A stretch of 64,000 nt of DNA from Nocardiopsis quinghaiensis (GCF_008638365.1 NZ_VWVU01000038.1:1-64000), one strand, 5' to 3'. Counted from the first letter of the stretch, positions 15,883-25,468 are shown. The notes: a model not told the origin generated them from the sequence alone. A program made the numbers and translations.

Positions 15883-17916
15883 TCAGAGCAGTTCGGGCCT
15901 GCTCCACTCCTTGCCGTGCACATGGTGGTCGAGGAAGGCGAAGACCGTCTCGTACCAGACCTGGGCGTTGCCGGGGCTGAGGATCCAGTGGTTCTCGTCC
16001 GGGAAGTACAGGAACTTGGCGTCCACCTCGTGCAGCATCAGGTCGCGCCACAGGCGCAGCCCCTCGGAGACGGGTACCCGGTAGTCCTTGTCCCCGTGGA
16101 TGACGAGTATCGGGGTGCGGATGTCGTCCGCGTGCAGGTGCGGCGAGTTCAGGGTGTAGCGCTCGGGGCGGTCCAGCGGGGTGCCGAACTCGTGCTCCCA
16201 CACCGGCGGGTAGTCGGTGGTACCGCTGAAACCGTCCAGGCCCCACAGGGATGCGTGGGAGACGATGGCCCGGAACCGGTCGGTGTGCCCGGCGATCCAG
16301 TTGGCCATGTAGCCGCCGAAGGAGCCGCCCATCATGGCGGTGCGCTCGGCGTCGATGTCCTCGCGCGCCTCGGCCGCGTCGGTGACGGCCATGATGTCAG
16401 CGAAGGTGCGCGGTCCCCACCTGCCCCATGCGCGGCGGAGCATGTCCTGCCCGTAGCCGGTGGACAGGGCGGGGTCGGGCAGCAGGACGGCGTAGCCGCG
16501 CGCGGCGAGCAGCCACGGGTTCCAGCGCCAGGACCAGCCGTTGAAGCTCATGTAGGGCCCGCCGTGGACCCAGAGCATGAGCGGGGAGGGAGAGTCGGCC
16601 GAGGCCTCCTCGGGCAGCACCAGCCAGGAGCGGATGCGGGTGCCGTCGTCGGCGGTGGTCTCGATCTCGGTGAGGGTGCCGGGCATGGTCAGCTCGGACC
16701 CGGGCGTGCGCAGGTACTCGGGCCGGCCGTCGACGGCGCCGGCGGCCAGGCGTACGGGCGCGGGCGGGGCGTCCCAGGCGTCACGCAGCGCGTACACGTA
16801 CCGCCCGTCGGGTGACGGGTTGAGGTTGCTGTAGGCGCCGTGGTCACCGGTGAGGCGGGTGACCGTGCCGTCGGCCAGGTCGATCCGGAAGACGGGGCGG
16901 CGACCGTTCTCGTCGGCGACGAAGAACACCGCTCCGGAGTCGGCGGCCCAGGCGAGGTCGCGCGGCCACAACTCGTGTTCGGGGAGCAGGTCGCGGCCCT
17001 GTCCGGTGGCCAGGTCGACGAGCCACGCGGTCTGGTCACGGGGCTCGCCGTCGTAGTCGCCCTCGAAGTCGCGCGAGAGCAGGACGTGGCGGCCGTCCGG
17101 GGAGACGAGCGGGCCGCCGAACTCGTGGTCGGGGTCGGAGGCCAGGGTGCGGCGCTCACCGGTGGCGGTGTCGACGGCGACGATCTCGGAGCGCCGGGCG
17201 CCCCCGCCGACGGGCACCTGCCACTCGGTGACCAGCAGGGAGCCGTCGGGGGTGAGCGCGCCGCCGGCGCCCAGGAGGGCCATCCCGGCGTCGGGGGTCA
17301 GGTCCCTGAGGTCGCCGAGGCGGGAGTCGTCGTCGGCCGGAGGCTCGGCGACGAAGTGACGGGGGTGGTCCGGGCCGATGTCGCTGTCCCAGGAGCGCAC
17401 GGGCAGCGCCTCGTGGAGGATGGCGGTGACCCCGGCCTCCTCCCGGGCCTTGCGGGCCTCCTTGTCGGCCTCCTCGTCCACGCTGCGCGGGAGTGTGTCG
17501 GAGGTGACGGCGACCAGCCCGGAGTCGCGGGCGACGGTGAAGGAGCCGATGCCCCCGGGGCGGGAGGCGACCTGGCGTGCCTCGCCTCCGGCGGGCAGCA
17601 GCCACAGGGAGGCCCCGGCCTTGTCCTCGGCCTTGGTCTCGGGGTCGGGACGGCCGCTGGTGAACAGGACCGAACCGTCAGGGAGGAAGCCGACACCGCC
17701 CTCGCCCTTGGCGGAGCGGGTGAGGCGCTTGGGGGCGCGCCCGCCCTCGGCCTCGGGGGTGACGTCGATCTCCCACAGGGCGCTGCGGAAGGACTTGGAG
17801 TCGGGGGCGATGCCGCTGACGGGCGCGACCAGACGGGTTCCGTCCGGTGAGAGGCGCAGTCCGTTGACACGGCGGAGTCGGACGTACTCCGGCAGTTCAT
17901 ACCAGGAACGAACCAA
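15883..17916 (-). CDS. S9 family peptidase (acylaminoacyl/prolyl oligopeptidase type)
   Basis: Serine peptidase of 677 residues with an N-terminal WD40-like beta-propeller (about 1-400, with blade motifs such as LSPDGTRLV, SPDGRHVLLSRD and NPSPDGRYVY) and a C-terminal alpha/beta-hydrolase domain. The nucleophile is in GGSFGGYMANW, and the final histidine is in DENHWI; LMLWVHGGPYMSFNGW forms the oxyanion side. The start is TTG at 17916: AGGAG lies eight bases upstream, whereas the upstream GTG at 17958 has no ribosome site. No signal peptide, so cytoplasmic. The ferrochelatase gene lies upstream on the same strand. Confidence 0.88.
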   Translation of the reverse strand: MVRSWYELPEYVRLRRVNGLRLSPDGTRLVAPVSGIAPDSKSFRSALWEIDVTPEAEGGRAPKRLTRSAKGEGGVGFLPDGSVLFTSGRPDPETKAEDKAGASLWLLPAGGEARQVASRPGGIGSFTVARDSGLVAVTSDTLPRSVDEEADKEARKAREEAGVTAILHEALPVRSWDSDIGPDHPRHFVAEPPADDDSRLGDLRDLTPDAGMALLGAGGALTPDGSLLVTEWQVPVGGGARRSEIVAVDTATGERRTLASDPDHEFGGPLVSPDGRHVLLSRDFEGDYDGEPRDQTAWLVDLATGQGRDLLPEHELWPRDLAWAADSGAVFFVADENGRRPVFRIDLADGTVTRLTGDHGAYSNLNPSPDGRYVYALRDAWDAPPAPVRLAAGAVDGRPEYLRTPGSELTMPGTLTEIETTADDGTRIRSWLVLPEEASADSPSPLMLWVHGGPYMSFNGWSWRWNPWLLAARGYAVLLPDPALSTGYGQDMLRRAWGRWGPRTFADIMAVTDAAEAREDIDAERTAMMGGSFGGYMANWIAGHTDRFRAIVSHASLWGLDGFSGTTDYPPVWEHEFGTPLDRPERYTLNSPHLHADDIRTPILVIHGDKDYRVPVSEGLRLWRDLMLHEVDAKFLYFPDENHWILSPGNAQVWYETVFAFLDHHVHGKEWSRPELL

Positions 17917-18067
17917 GACACATACTCCTGAACGTCGACTTGTGATCTGGGCAGACACTACCGGTCGGGCCCCGGGGGGAGCCGGTCCCCCGCCCGCCCC
18001 AGGGTGGTGTCAGCAGTGTTTACCCAGCTTCCCACACGTCGGCGCGCCGTGTCCCCGCCTCACCCGC

Positions 18068-18085
18068 CCCGCCCTCCAGGGCGGG
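18068..18085 (-). terminator. Short hairpin after ferrochelatase gene
   Basis: CCCGCCCT and its perfect complement with a two-base centre, just past the ferrochelatase stop. It could end that transcript before the S9 peptidase gene. The stem is short. Confidence 0.35.
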
Positions 18086-18093
18086 CCCTCGTC

Positions 18094-19113
18094 TCAGGCC
18101 GGGCAGGAGCAGTCGGCGCAACGGGTGAGGGAGCTCAGGCGCCGGGGCTCCGACCGCTCCGTGTACTCGCGGACCAGGTCGGTCACCATGGACACGAACG
18201 CGGGGTGTGTGCCGGGGCTGAGCGCGCGCTCGTAGCCGATACCGAGCTTCTTGGCGGTCTCGCGGGCCTCCACGTCGAGGTCGAACCTGACCTCCATGTG
18301 GTCGGAGACGAAGCCGTGCGGAACCACGACCACGGCGGGCACGCCCTCGGCGGCCAGCTCGGCCATGCGGTCGTTGACGTCGGGCTCCAGCCAGGGCTGG
18401 CTGGGCGGGCCGCTGCGGCTCTGGTAGACGAGCTCGTGGGGGTGGTCGCGGTCGAGCCGCTCCACCACCAGGCGCGCCACCTCGGCCAGCTGGGCACCGT
18501 AGGCGCCCTCCGGCCCGAAGCCGTGGCCGGGGCCGCCGCTGGCCTCGGCCATCGAGGTGGGAATGGAGTGCGCGGAGAAGAGCAGCCGTACGCCCTCGCG
18601 CTGCTCCGCGGGCAGGGCGGCCAGGGAGGCGCGGGTGTGCTCGACCAGCGGCTCGACGAACCCGGGGTGGTCGTAGAAGGGCCGGACGAGGTCCACCTCG
18701 GGAGCGTCCTCCCCCAGCGCCGCGCGGGCGCGGGCGATGTCCTCCTCGTAGGCGGTACGGCTGGACCAGTTGCAGTACGCGGAGGTGGGCAGCGCCAGCA
18801 CCCGGCGCACGCCGTCCTCCCTCATCCGGGCGAGGGTGTCCGTGAGCATCGGGGTCCAGAACCGGTTGCCCCAGTAGATCGGCAGGTCGATCCCGTTGGC
18901 GGCGAAGTCGGCGGTGACCGCGGCGAGCAGGTCGCGGCACTGCTGGTTGATCGGGCTCACCCCGCCGAAGAGGAAGTAGTGCTCGCCGACCTCGACGAGC
19001 CGCTCCCGGGGGATGCCGCGTCCGCGGGTGACGTTCTCAAGGAACGGGATGACCTCGTCCTCGCCCTCCGGACCGCCGAAGGAGATCAGCAGAAACGCGT
19101 CGTAGTAGCTCAT
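18094..19113 (-). CDS. hemH: Coproporphyrin-type ferrochelatase
   Basis: Inserts Fe2+ into the porphyrin ring; in actinobacteria the substrate is coproporphyrin III (CpfC pathway). The 339-residue protein starts MSYYDAFLLISFGGPEGEDEV, with LPTSAYCNWSS and LFSAHSIP (active-site histidine) in the middle and VVPHGFVSDHMEV later. The C-terminus TRCADCSCPA holds three cysteines, consistent with the [2Fe-2S] cluster seen in actinobacterial ferrochelatases, probably with an additional cysteine upstream. The ATG at 19113 starts right at the first strand. hemH neighbours sepH and suhB in Streptomyces too. Confidence 0.92.
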   Translation of the reverse strand: MSYYDAFLLISFGGPEGEDEVIPFLENVTRGRGIPRERLVEVGEHYFLFGGVSPINQQCRDLLAAVTADFAANGIDLPIYWGNRFWTPMLTDTLARMREDGVRRVLALPTSAYCNWSSRTAYEEDIARARAALGEDAPEVDLVRPFYDHPGFVEPLVEHTRASLAALPAEQREGVRLLFSAHSIPTSMAEASGGPGHGFGPEGAYGAQLAEVARLVVERLDRDHPHELVYQSRSGPPSQPWLEPDVNDRMAELAAEGVPAVVVVPHGFVSDHMEVRFDLDVEARETAKKLGIGYERALSPGTHPAFVSMVTDLVREYTERSEPRRLSSLTRCADCSCPA

Positions 19114-19226
19114 ACGACTTATGAAACCAGCTCGTCCGCACCCGCTCGCGCGGCCTCCCGTGTCCGTGTCCTGTGGTCTTGGCCTCCTCCGCCGGCGGGC
19201 CGCGCACCCGGGCCCCTGTTCACGTG

Positions 19227-19240
19227 ACCGACTGGTCGGT
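19227..19240. promoter_or_regulatory. TetR-type palindrome ACCGACTGGTCGGT
   Basis: Perfect six-base arms with two-base centre, ending twelve bases before the ATG of the FAD oxidoreductase gene, where a bound repressor would block transcription or ribosome entry. It matches the palindromes at 54794 and, partly, 52887 and 59354. Confidence 0.6.
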
Positions 19241-19251
19241 AATGTCACGGC

Positions 19252-20550
19252 ATGACAGATGTGTTGTGGCACACATGGGCGGGCACCCACCAGGCCCGCC
19301 CCAGGCGCACGGCGGCCCCGGGAGGCACGGCGGGGGTCGCCGCGGCGGTCTCCTCGGCCGCCGCCGAGGACCTGCGGGTCCGCATGGTCGGTACGGGGCA
19401 CTCCTTCACCGACGTGGCCGTCACCGACGGCCTGCTCCTGTCCCCCACCTCCCTGACCCGGGTGCGCTCGGTCGACCCGCTGGAGGGCACCGCGACGGTC
19501 GAGGCGGGCCTCCCCCTGTGCGACCTCAACGACGTGCTGGCCGGACACGGTGTGGCCCTGGCCAACATGGGCGACATCGCCGTGCAGACCATGGCGGGCG
19601 CTGTGCAGACGGGCACCCACGGCACGGGCAGGGACACGGGCGGCCTGGCCGACCAGGTGGTCGGCATGGAGATGGTGCTCGCCGACGGCTCGGTGGTCGA
19701 GTGCTCCGCGGAGCGCGAACCGGACCTCTTCCACGCGGCGCGGGTCGGCCTGGGCGCGTTCGGCGTGGTCACCGCGCTGACCATGGCGGTGCGCCCGGCG
19801 TTCCGGCTGCACGCGCGGGAGGAGCCGATGCGGTTGGAGGAGGTGCTGGAACGCCTGCCCGGGCTGCGCGCGGACAACGACCACTTCGAGTTCTTCTGGT
19901 TTCCGCACACCGACAACACCAACACCAAGCGCAACAACGTCAGCGCGGATCCGGCCCGGCCGCTGTCATCCTTCCGGGCGTGGCTGGACGACGAGTTCCT
20001 GTCCAACACGCTCTTCGAGGGGGTCAACCGGGTGTGCCGGCGCTTCCCCGGCGCGGTGCCCGCGGTGAACCGGATCAGCTCGCGGGCGCTGTCGGCGCGC
20101 GACTACACCGACGCCTCGTACAGGGTGTTCGCCTCGGTGCGCGACGTCCGGTTCGTGGAGATGGAGTACGCGATCCCCGCCGAGCACCTGGTGGACGTCC
20201 TGCGCGAGGTGCGGTCCGTCGTGGACCGGGGCGGGCACCGGGTGAGCTTTCCGGTGGAGGTGCGCTTCGCCCCGGCCGACGACGTGTGGCTGTCCACCGC
20301 CTACGGCCGCGACACCGCCTACGTGGCGGTGCACATGTACAAGGGGACTCCGTACGAGGCCTACTTCGCCGACGTGGAGGCGGTGTTCACCTCCGTGGGC
20401 GGGCGCCCGCACTGGGGCAAGATGCACACCCGCGACCGCTCCTACCTGGAGGGGGTCTACCCCAGGCTGGACGAGGCCCTGGCGGTGCGGGAACGGGTGG
20501 ATCCCGGACGCAGGTTCTCCAACGCCTACCTGGAGCGGGTCCTGGACTGA
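19252..20550 (+). CDS. FAD-linked lactone/alditol oxidase (D-arabinono-1,4-lactone oxidase family)
   Basis: Predicted VAO-type flavoprotein of 432 residues that oxidises an aldonolactone or alditol. The FAD-binding part (1-175) contains VGTGHSFTDVAVTDG, with the histidine where covalent flavin is often attached, and GAVQTGTHGTGRD. The ALO C-terminal domain ends HWGKMHTRDRSYLEGVYP and DPGRRFSNAYLERVL, the family signature. The start is placed at ATG 19252; the ribosome site is weak. It stands alone, divergent from hemH, and is preceded by a perfect TetR-type palindrome. The substrate cannot be told from sequence. Confidence 0.87.
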   Translation: MTDVLWHTWAGTHQARPRRTAAPGGTAGVAAAVSSAAAEDLRVRMVGTGHSFTDVAVTDGLLLSPTSLTRVRSVDPLEGTATVEAGLPLCDLNDVLAGHGVALANMGDIAVQTMAGAVQTGTHGTGRDTGGLADQVVGMEMVLADGSVVECSAEREPDLFHAARVGLGAFGVVTALTMAVRPAFRLHAREEPMRLEEVLERLPGLRADNDHFEFFWFPHTDNTNTKRNNVSADPARPLSSFRAWLDDEFLSNTLFEGVNRVCRRFPGAVPAVNRISSRALSARDYTDASYRVFASVRDVRFVEMEYAIPAEHLVDVLREVRSVVDRGGHRVSFPVEVRFAPADDVWLSTAYGRDTAYVAVHMYKGTPYEAYFADVEAVFTSVGGRPHWGKMHTRDRSYLEGVYPRLDEALAVRERVDPGRRFSNAYLERVLD

Positions 20551-20622
20551 GTGACCGGCGCCCGCCCCCGGCCGGTCCCGTCCGTCACGGTGGGGCCGGG
20601 GCGGAGCGGGACGGGCGCGGTC

Positions 20623-20656
20623 CCCGGGTCCTCGCCCGCGCGGGCGAGGACCCGGG
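20623..20656. terminator. Perfect 34-base palindrome, bidirectional terminator
   Basis: CCCGGGTCCTCGCCCGC directly followed by its complement, with no spacer. It abuts the stop of the minus-strand gene at 20658 and follows the lactone oxidase gene by 70 bases. Confidence 0.7.
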
Positions 20657-20657
20657 C

Positions 20658-21692
20658 TCACTCCTCCGGAGGGGCGGGTGGCTCGGGCGCCGGGACGGCC
20701 TCCCCACCGCCCTGCTCTCCGGCTCCGGGATCGGGGGCCTGCTCGACGGGTTCCTCGGGAGTCTCGGGATCGTCGGCGGGCGGAGCGGTGGGTGCGGGGC
20801 TCGCCTCGGCACCGTCGCCCCCGGGTGCGGGCTCGGTCGGCTGGGGGTCACCGGGGGCCCCGGGAACGCCGGAGGTGCCGTCCTCCCCCCGTGGGTCGGA
20901 GCCCTCGGGAGCCTCACCGGTGGTGGCGGGGTCCTCGGATCCGCTCTCCTCGGCCGGGGGCGCGGAGGTGGTGCCGCCGAACAGGGTGGGCGCGGTGGCC
21001 TCGTCCGTGCCCCGGGTCCAGGAGGTCAGCGAGCGCCCGGTGAACAGCTCGAAGGCCAGGATCACCAGCATGGCCAGGACGAACACCACGACGGCCGGGA
21101 CCATCGCGGAGCGCCAGCCGCGCCGTCGGCCTCCCCTCCGGGGCCGTGACCCGTCGCCGGGACCGTCCGCGTCCGGGTCGTCCGGGTCCGGGTCGTCCGG
21201 GTCGGCCACGGATGTGCGCGCGGTGGCACCGGGGACGTCGGCGTGCGTGCCAGCGGCCCCCTCCAGAGGGGGCAGGGCCATGACACGGGTGGCGTCGGAG
21301 TCCTCGGGGAGGGATCCCGCCTCGGTGACCTCACACAGCGGTCCGGTCCCGAAGACCCCCTCGGGGGCCGGGGCGACCGGTGCCCCCGGCGCGTTCGGAA
21401 CCGGTGCCCCGGCGTGGCCGCCGGCCCTGGCCCTTCCGGCCAGCTGCCGGGCCTGCTCACCGCTGCGCGAGAACCAGTGCTGCAGCAGCGGGCTGACGAG
21501 GGTGCTGAGCGCGGCCATGCCGGCGGCGCCGATGACCGTGCCGTACACGTTCAGGTAGGAGGCGGCGGTGGCCGCGGCCAGTGTCGCGCCGGCGGCTCCG
21601 GCGACCTGGGACGCGGTCAGGTCGATCCGCTTCCTGCCGCCTTCCTCCGCCCCCTCCTCCTCGTGGTCGTCGTGGTGTCCGGTCCGACCCAT
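20658..21692 (-). CDS. Hypothetical membrane-anchored protein with P/E-rich tail
   Basis: A 344-residue protein of unknown function. It has a charged start (MGRTGHHDDHEEEGAEEGG), a small-residue hydrophobic stretch (about 30-65) with SYLNVYGTVIGAAGMAAL that may lie in the membrane, a D/P-rich spacer with repeated DPDDPD, a basic patch RPRRGGRRRGWR, then one clear membrane helix (MVPAVVVFVLAMLVILAFEL, near 220), and an extracytoplasmic tail of P, E, G and D to the end. GGGGGA seven bases before ATG 21692 fixes the start. The composition resembles envelope linker proteins of actinobacteria. Confidence 0.65.
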   Translation of the reverse strand: MGRTGHHDDHEEEGAEEGGRKRIDLTASQVAGAAGATLAAATAASYLNVYGTVIGAAGMAALSTLVSPLLQHWFSRSGEQARQLAGRARAGGHAGAPVPNAPGAPVAPAPEGVFGTGPLCEVTEAGSLPEDSDATRVMALPPLEGAAGTHADVPGATARTSVADPDDPDPDDPDADGPGDGSRPRRGGRRRGWRSAMVPAVVVFVLAMLVILAFELFTGRSLTSWTRGTDEATAPTLFGGTTSAPPAEESGSEDPATTGEAPEGSDPRGEDGTSGVPGAPGDPQPTEPAPGGDGAEASPAPTAPPADDPETPEEPVEQAPDPGAGEQGGGEAVPAPEPPAPPEE

Positions 21693-22264
21693 CCGGTCGT
21701 CCCCCTTCTTCGGGCGCGCACGGGCGCGGCGGGAGCTGGCAAGAGCGGAATGGGCGTGTGGTGGGGCAGACAGCCCCACAGGCCCCAAGCATCACATTTC
21801 ACTCATAGAGGGATAACTAAGGTTAAGGGCGACAGGTTTCCGATAACGCCATCAAAGAAGAAGCATCACTCTCTGACACACACCGGCGTGTCGAGTTGCG
21901 TCCCGGAGGATCCCCCTACTCGGCGAACGGCCCGAGATCTGAGTTTTTCCCAGGCCTGGGGTGATTCGAGGTGTGCGGGATACCATCACGGCGGAGCCTT
22001 CGCGCGGGATCGGCGACATTCCCCCGCGATCGCTCCCGGTCGCCGAAGGGTCGGCGTGTCAAGATTGGCAACGAAGCGACCGTGAGGGCTCCGGGGCACC
22101 CGGGGCATCTCCCACCGCGGCACGTGCCGTGGACCGGGAGGCGGGCACACAGTTCGGACATGCCGGGCGCGGTACTGGCCGAACAGTTGTCGGCCGACCA
22201 GACTTGGAGAACGCGGGGGTCGGTCGTGGGACCTGTCCCTCGACGGGACGCGAAAGGGAGGGCG
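21693..22264. other. Promoter region between divergent genes
   Basis: About 570 bases upstream of both the membrane protein gene and sepH. The segment 21783-21880 is AT-rich for this genome and may hold the promoters. I see no gene or strong hairpin. Confidence 0.45.
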
Positions 22265-23614
22265 ATGCACGAGCTTCGCCTCGTGGCCGTGAGCGAGGAC
22301 GGCACCTACCTGGTGCTCGCCAGCGCCGGCCGTGGAACCCGCTTCATGCTGCCCGTCGACGACCGCCTCCGAGCCGCAGTACGCGGCCAGTTCTCCCGGC
22401 TCGGCCAGTACGAGATCGAAGTGGAGAATCCGTTGCGCCCCAAGGAAATCCAGGCCCGCATCCGGTCCGGCGAGACCGCGGAGGCCATCTCCGAGATCTC
22501 CGGTATACCCATCGAGCGGGTCCGCTGGTTCGAGGGCCCAGTCCTCCAGGAGCGCGAGTACATCGCCCAGCAGGCCCAGCGCGCCAGCGTGCGCTCGCAG
22601 GGCGACGCCGCTCCCGGACCCTCGCTGGAGGAACTGGTCACCAAGAGGATCGGTGCGCACCAACTGGAGACCGGCGACGCGGCGTGGGACTCGTGGAAGC
22701 GCGAGGACCGCTCGTGGCAGCTCAAGCTCGTCTTCATGCACGGCGGTGACGAGCGCGTCGCCCACTGGCTCTACGAGCCCAGGCACAACAGTGTGACCCC
22801 CGCCGACGAGGAGGCCGCGCTGTTCTCCTCGCCCGAACCCGTGTCCTCCCCCGGCGCGAACGTGACGCCCTTCGCTCCGCGCCGTCCCGAGGCCGCCACC
22901 GACCTGCCCCGCATCGACGCGCAGTCGGCCGCCGAGCGCCGTCCCGACCACGCCGTGCCCCGCCGCCGCTCCTCCGACGTGTCCCACGACGAGCCGCTGC
23001 GCTCCGCGCCGGTGGCCCGTCCCGAGAACGACCGGTTCGACGAGGCGCGTCCCGCGCCCGTCGATTACCACGCCGCCGACCGCGACGAGGACCGGTTCCC
23101 CGAGCGTCGCCCCCGCGAGAGCGAGAGGGAGTGGTACGCCGAGCCGCGCGTGGAGCGGCCCGCCGAGCGTCCGGAGCCCCGGACCGAACCCGCCGACCAG
23201 CGCCGTCAGCGCCCCGAGCCCGTCGACCAGCGTCGCCGACGCCCCGAGCCCGAGCGGCGGCCCGCGATCGCCTACACCGAGCCCATGGAGCGGCCCCGCC
23301 GCCCCGAGCGCCGCCCCGCGCCGGAGTGGCCGCCGGAGACCCGTCCCGCTCGGCCCGCGGAGCCCGAGACGGCCCCACCGGCCGCCGAGGACCCGGTACA
23401 GGCGCGTCCGGCGCCGCGCCGCCGCCGGGCCACCATCGACCTCAACGACGCCGGAGTCCCGCGCCGCGCCGCCGAGGAGCCGCCCGCGGCCGCGGTCCCC
23501 GCCGCCGCCAACGGAGGTCCCGAGCACTCCGCGCCCAAGCGCAAGGGCCGTGGCCGCCGCGCCTCGGTGCCCTCGTGGGACGAGATCATGTTCGGTTCCA
23601 AGAAGGACGAATAA
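22265..23614 (+). CDS. sepH: Septation protein SepH
   Basis: Cell-division regulator that binds FtsZ and promotes filament assembly in actinobacteria; 449 residues. The conserved DUF3071 N-terminal domain (1-190) starts MHELRLVAVSEDGTYLVLAS and contains a helix-turn-helix-like segment IQARIRSGETAEAISEISG and the conserved VRWFEGPVLQEREYIA. The remainder is a disordered tail rich in R, P, E and D, ending in a basic GRGRRASVPSWDEIMFG segment that is typical of SepH C-termini. AAGGGAGGG upstream decides ATG 22265. The position near hemH, suhB and dut matches Streptomyces. Confidence 0.92.
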   Translation: MHELRLVAVSEDGTYLVLASAGRGTRFMLPVDDRLRAAVRGQFSRLGQYEIEVENPLRPKEIQARIRSGETAEAISEISGIPIERVRWFEGPVLQEREYIAQQAQRASVRSQGDAAPGPSLEELVTKRIGAHQLETGDAAWDSWKREDRSWQLKLVFMHGGDERVAHWLYEPRHNSVTPADEEAALFSSPEPVSSPGANVTPFAPRRPEAATDLPRIDAQSAAERRPDHAVPRRRSSDVSHDEPLRSAPVARPENDRFDEARPAPVDYHAADRDEDRFPERRPRESEREWYAEPRVERPAERPEPRTEPADQRRQRPEPVDQRRRRPEPERRPAIAYTEPMERPRRPERRPAPEWPPETRPARPAEPETAPPAAEDPVQARPAPRRRRATIDLNDAGVPRRAAEEPPAAAVPAAANGGPEHSAPKRKGRGRRASVPSWDEIMFGSKKDE

Positions 23615-23633
23615 GCCCGGACGAAAAGCCTGG

Positions 23634-23670
23634 GGGAGGGCGGCCGCACCCGGGGTGCGGCCGCCCTCCC
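23634..23670. terminator. Bidirectional hairpin between sepH and the PH-domain gene
   Basis: Perfect 18-base arms GGGAGGGCGGCCGCACCC (23634-23651) and complement (23653-23670) around a single base. It lies between converging genes, with no T-tract. Confidence 0.75.
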
Positions 23671-23677
23671 GTGTGCC

Positions 23678-25468
23678 TCAGCCCCGTTCCCGGCCCCGGC
23701 CCCTCGGATCGGACGGCTCGGAGCCGGCCAGGAACGGGCGCACCATCTCGGGGGTGACGCGCGCGGCGAAGTCCACCGACCCCGCCAACGAGGCGTCCTG
23801 GGCGGTGTAGCCGCCCGCGCCCGCGCCGACCGTGACCTGGAGGTCGGCCAGGGAGGAGCGGCGCTGGAAGAGGGTCTGCGTCCAGGTCCAGCCGATCACC
23901 GCCGACCGCTCCACCGTCGCCTGGTTCCGGCGCAGGGAGCCCGAGCGCACGCTCACGCGCTCGCCGTCGTAGCCGTGGCCCAGGGAGCGGTACCGGTCCA
24001 CTCCCACGAGGGCGCCCAGCGCCGCCAGGACTCCCGACACCCAGGCCAGCCACACCACCTCCATGGCCAGGGCGGCTCCCAGGACCAGTACGAACGGCCC
24101 CACCGAGCGCGTCAGGCGGCGGTACAGGGCCGCGCGCGGATGGCGGTCCAGACGTCCCCGGTACAGGGTCAGCGCACGGTCCACGACCGCCTCGACCCTC
24201 GTCCGGCGGCCGATCGGCAGCAGCACCGCGCGGTTGGCGGTGTCGCCCAGCCCCGTGACGACGGCACGCAGCCGTACCGCGCCGCGCGTGCGTTCGAGCG
24301 GGTTGTCCAGGAGTTCGTACCCGCGGATACGGCGCTTCTCCAACGTCACGCTGCGCCGGGTGAACAGACCCCGCTCGGCGACCAGGGAGCCGTCGCGCTC
24401 CTTGAGGGTGAAGCCCCAGTGGGTGAGGGAGTAGGAGACCACGGCGAACACCGGCATCAGCAGCACCAGCACACCGGCGAAGGCCACCGCGGAGACCACC
24501 AGGAACCCGCGGTCGGAGCTGGTCACCCAGTCCACGACGTAGTCGGCGAAGAGCTCACCCGCCGCCTGCTGGACCATGCCGGACAGGGTGGCCAGGACCA
24601 CGAAGGGGGTGAGCAGGTAGCCCAGGCTCAGCACTCCGTACAGGTACCACGAGCGCGGCATGGTGAAGTAGGTGACGGTGTCGTCCCCCGCTGGCGCCGG
24701 AGCGCCGTCGTGCTCCTCCCCCGTACCCGTCCGCGCCCCCTCCGCAGAGGGGGCGGCGGCCGCCTCGGGGCTCCGGCCGGTGAGCACCGCCCGGCGGTGC
24801 AGCAGCACCCGACGCAGCCGTTCGGCCTCGGCCGCCTCCACGGCGTCGAGCTTTCCGTCCTCGGTGGTGCCCGCCGATCCCGCGGCGGCCTCGATGCGGA
24901 CCACGGCAACGCCCAGCAGCCGGTGCAGCAGGGTACTGGTGACGTCCACACCGCGCACCCGCTCCAGCGGGATGGTGCGCCGGGAGCGGCGGACGAGCCC
25001 CCGGCGGATCTCCAGCCGGTCTTCCGCGACCTCGTAGCGGGTCGTCCGCCAGGTGACGAACCCGCCCACGAGCAGGGCCACGACGGTCGCGCCCGTGGCG
25101 GCCAGCACCCAGGCGTTGAACCCGCCGACCACCAGGCCCGCGACGATCGGCAGCAGGAGGCCCTTGAGCTGGTTGATGGGACCGACGACCATGCTCCGGG
25201 AGCTGAGCCGGTGGACGTGCTCGGTCCCCGGCGGGGCCGGACCGTCCTCCTCCTGACCGCCCCACCAGTCACGGGGGGCGCCGGACGGCTCATCCGCGTC
25301 CCGCGCGTCCTCGGGCGGCGCCCCCTCTCCGGCGGGACCGTGGCCCGGCCCTGCGTACGCGTCCCCGAAGGTGCCCCCGGAGACGTCTCCGGGAGTGCTT
25401 CCGGGGGCGGCCCAACCGCCGTGGCCGGGATCGTCCGGGTGTCCGTGGTTCTCGTCGTGTCCGTCCAT
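23678..25468 (-). CDS. PH domain-containing membrane protein (bPH2/YdbT type)
   Basis: Large membrane protein of 596 residues with tandem bacterial PH (bPH2) domains. A hydrophilic head of about 90 residues rich in H, D and G (MDGHDENHGHPDDPGHGG) leads into paired membrane helices (about 100-140), a first PH module with TTRYEVAEDRLEIRRGLVRR and VRGVDVTSTLLHRLLGV, more membrane helices, a second module with TLKERDGSLVAERGLFTRRSVTLEKRRIRG, and a third near the end. It is usually encoded together with a shorter PH protein, as here: its ATG shares a base with the stop of the upstream gene. Role unknown; related B. subtilis proteins affect bacteriocin resistance. Confidence 0.85.
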   Translation of the reverse strand: MDGHDENHGHPDDPGHGGWAAPGSTPGDVSGGTFGDAYAGPGHGPAGEGAPPEDARDADEPSGAPRDWWGGQEEDGPAPPGTEHVHRLSSRSMVVGPINQLKGLLLPIVAGLVVGGFNAWVLAATGATVVALLVGGFVTWRTTRYEVAEDRLEIRRGLVRRSRRTIPLERVRGVDVTSTLLHRLLGVAVVRIEAAAGSAGTTEDGKLDAVEAAEAERLRRVLLHRRAVLTGRSPEAAAAPSAEGARTGTGEEHDGAPAPAGDDTVTYFTMPRSWYLYGVLSLGYLLTPFVVLATLSGMVQQAAGELFADYVVDWVTSSDRGFLVVSAVAFAGVLVLLMPVFAVVSYSLTHWGFTLKERDGSLVAERGLFTRRSVTLEKRRIRGYELLDNPLERTRGAVRLRAVVTGLGDTANRAVLLPIGRRTRVEAVVDRALTLYRGRLDRHPRAALYRRLTRSVGPFVLVLGAALAMEVVWLAWVSGVLAALGALVGVDRYRSLGHGYDGERVSVRSGSLRRNQATVERSAVIGWTWTQTLFQRRSSLADLQVTVGAGAGGYTAQDASLAGSVDFAARVTPEMVRPFLAGSEPSDPRGRGRERG

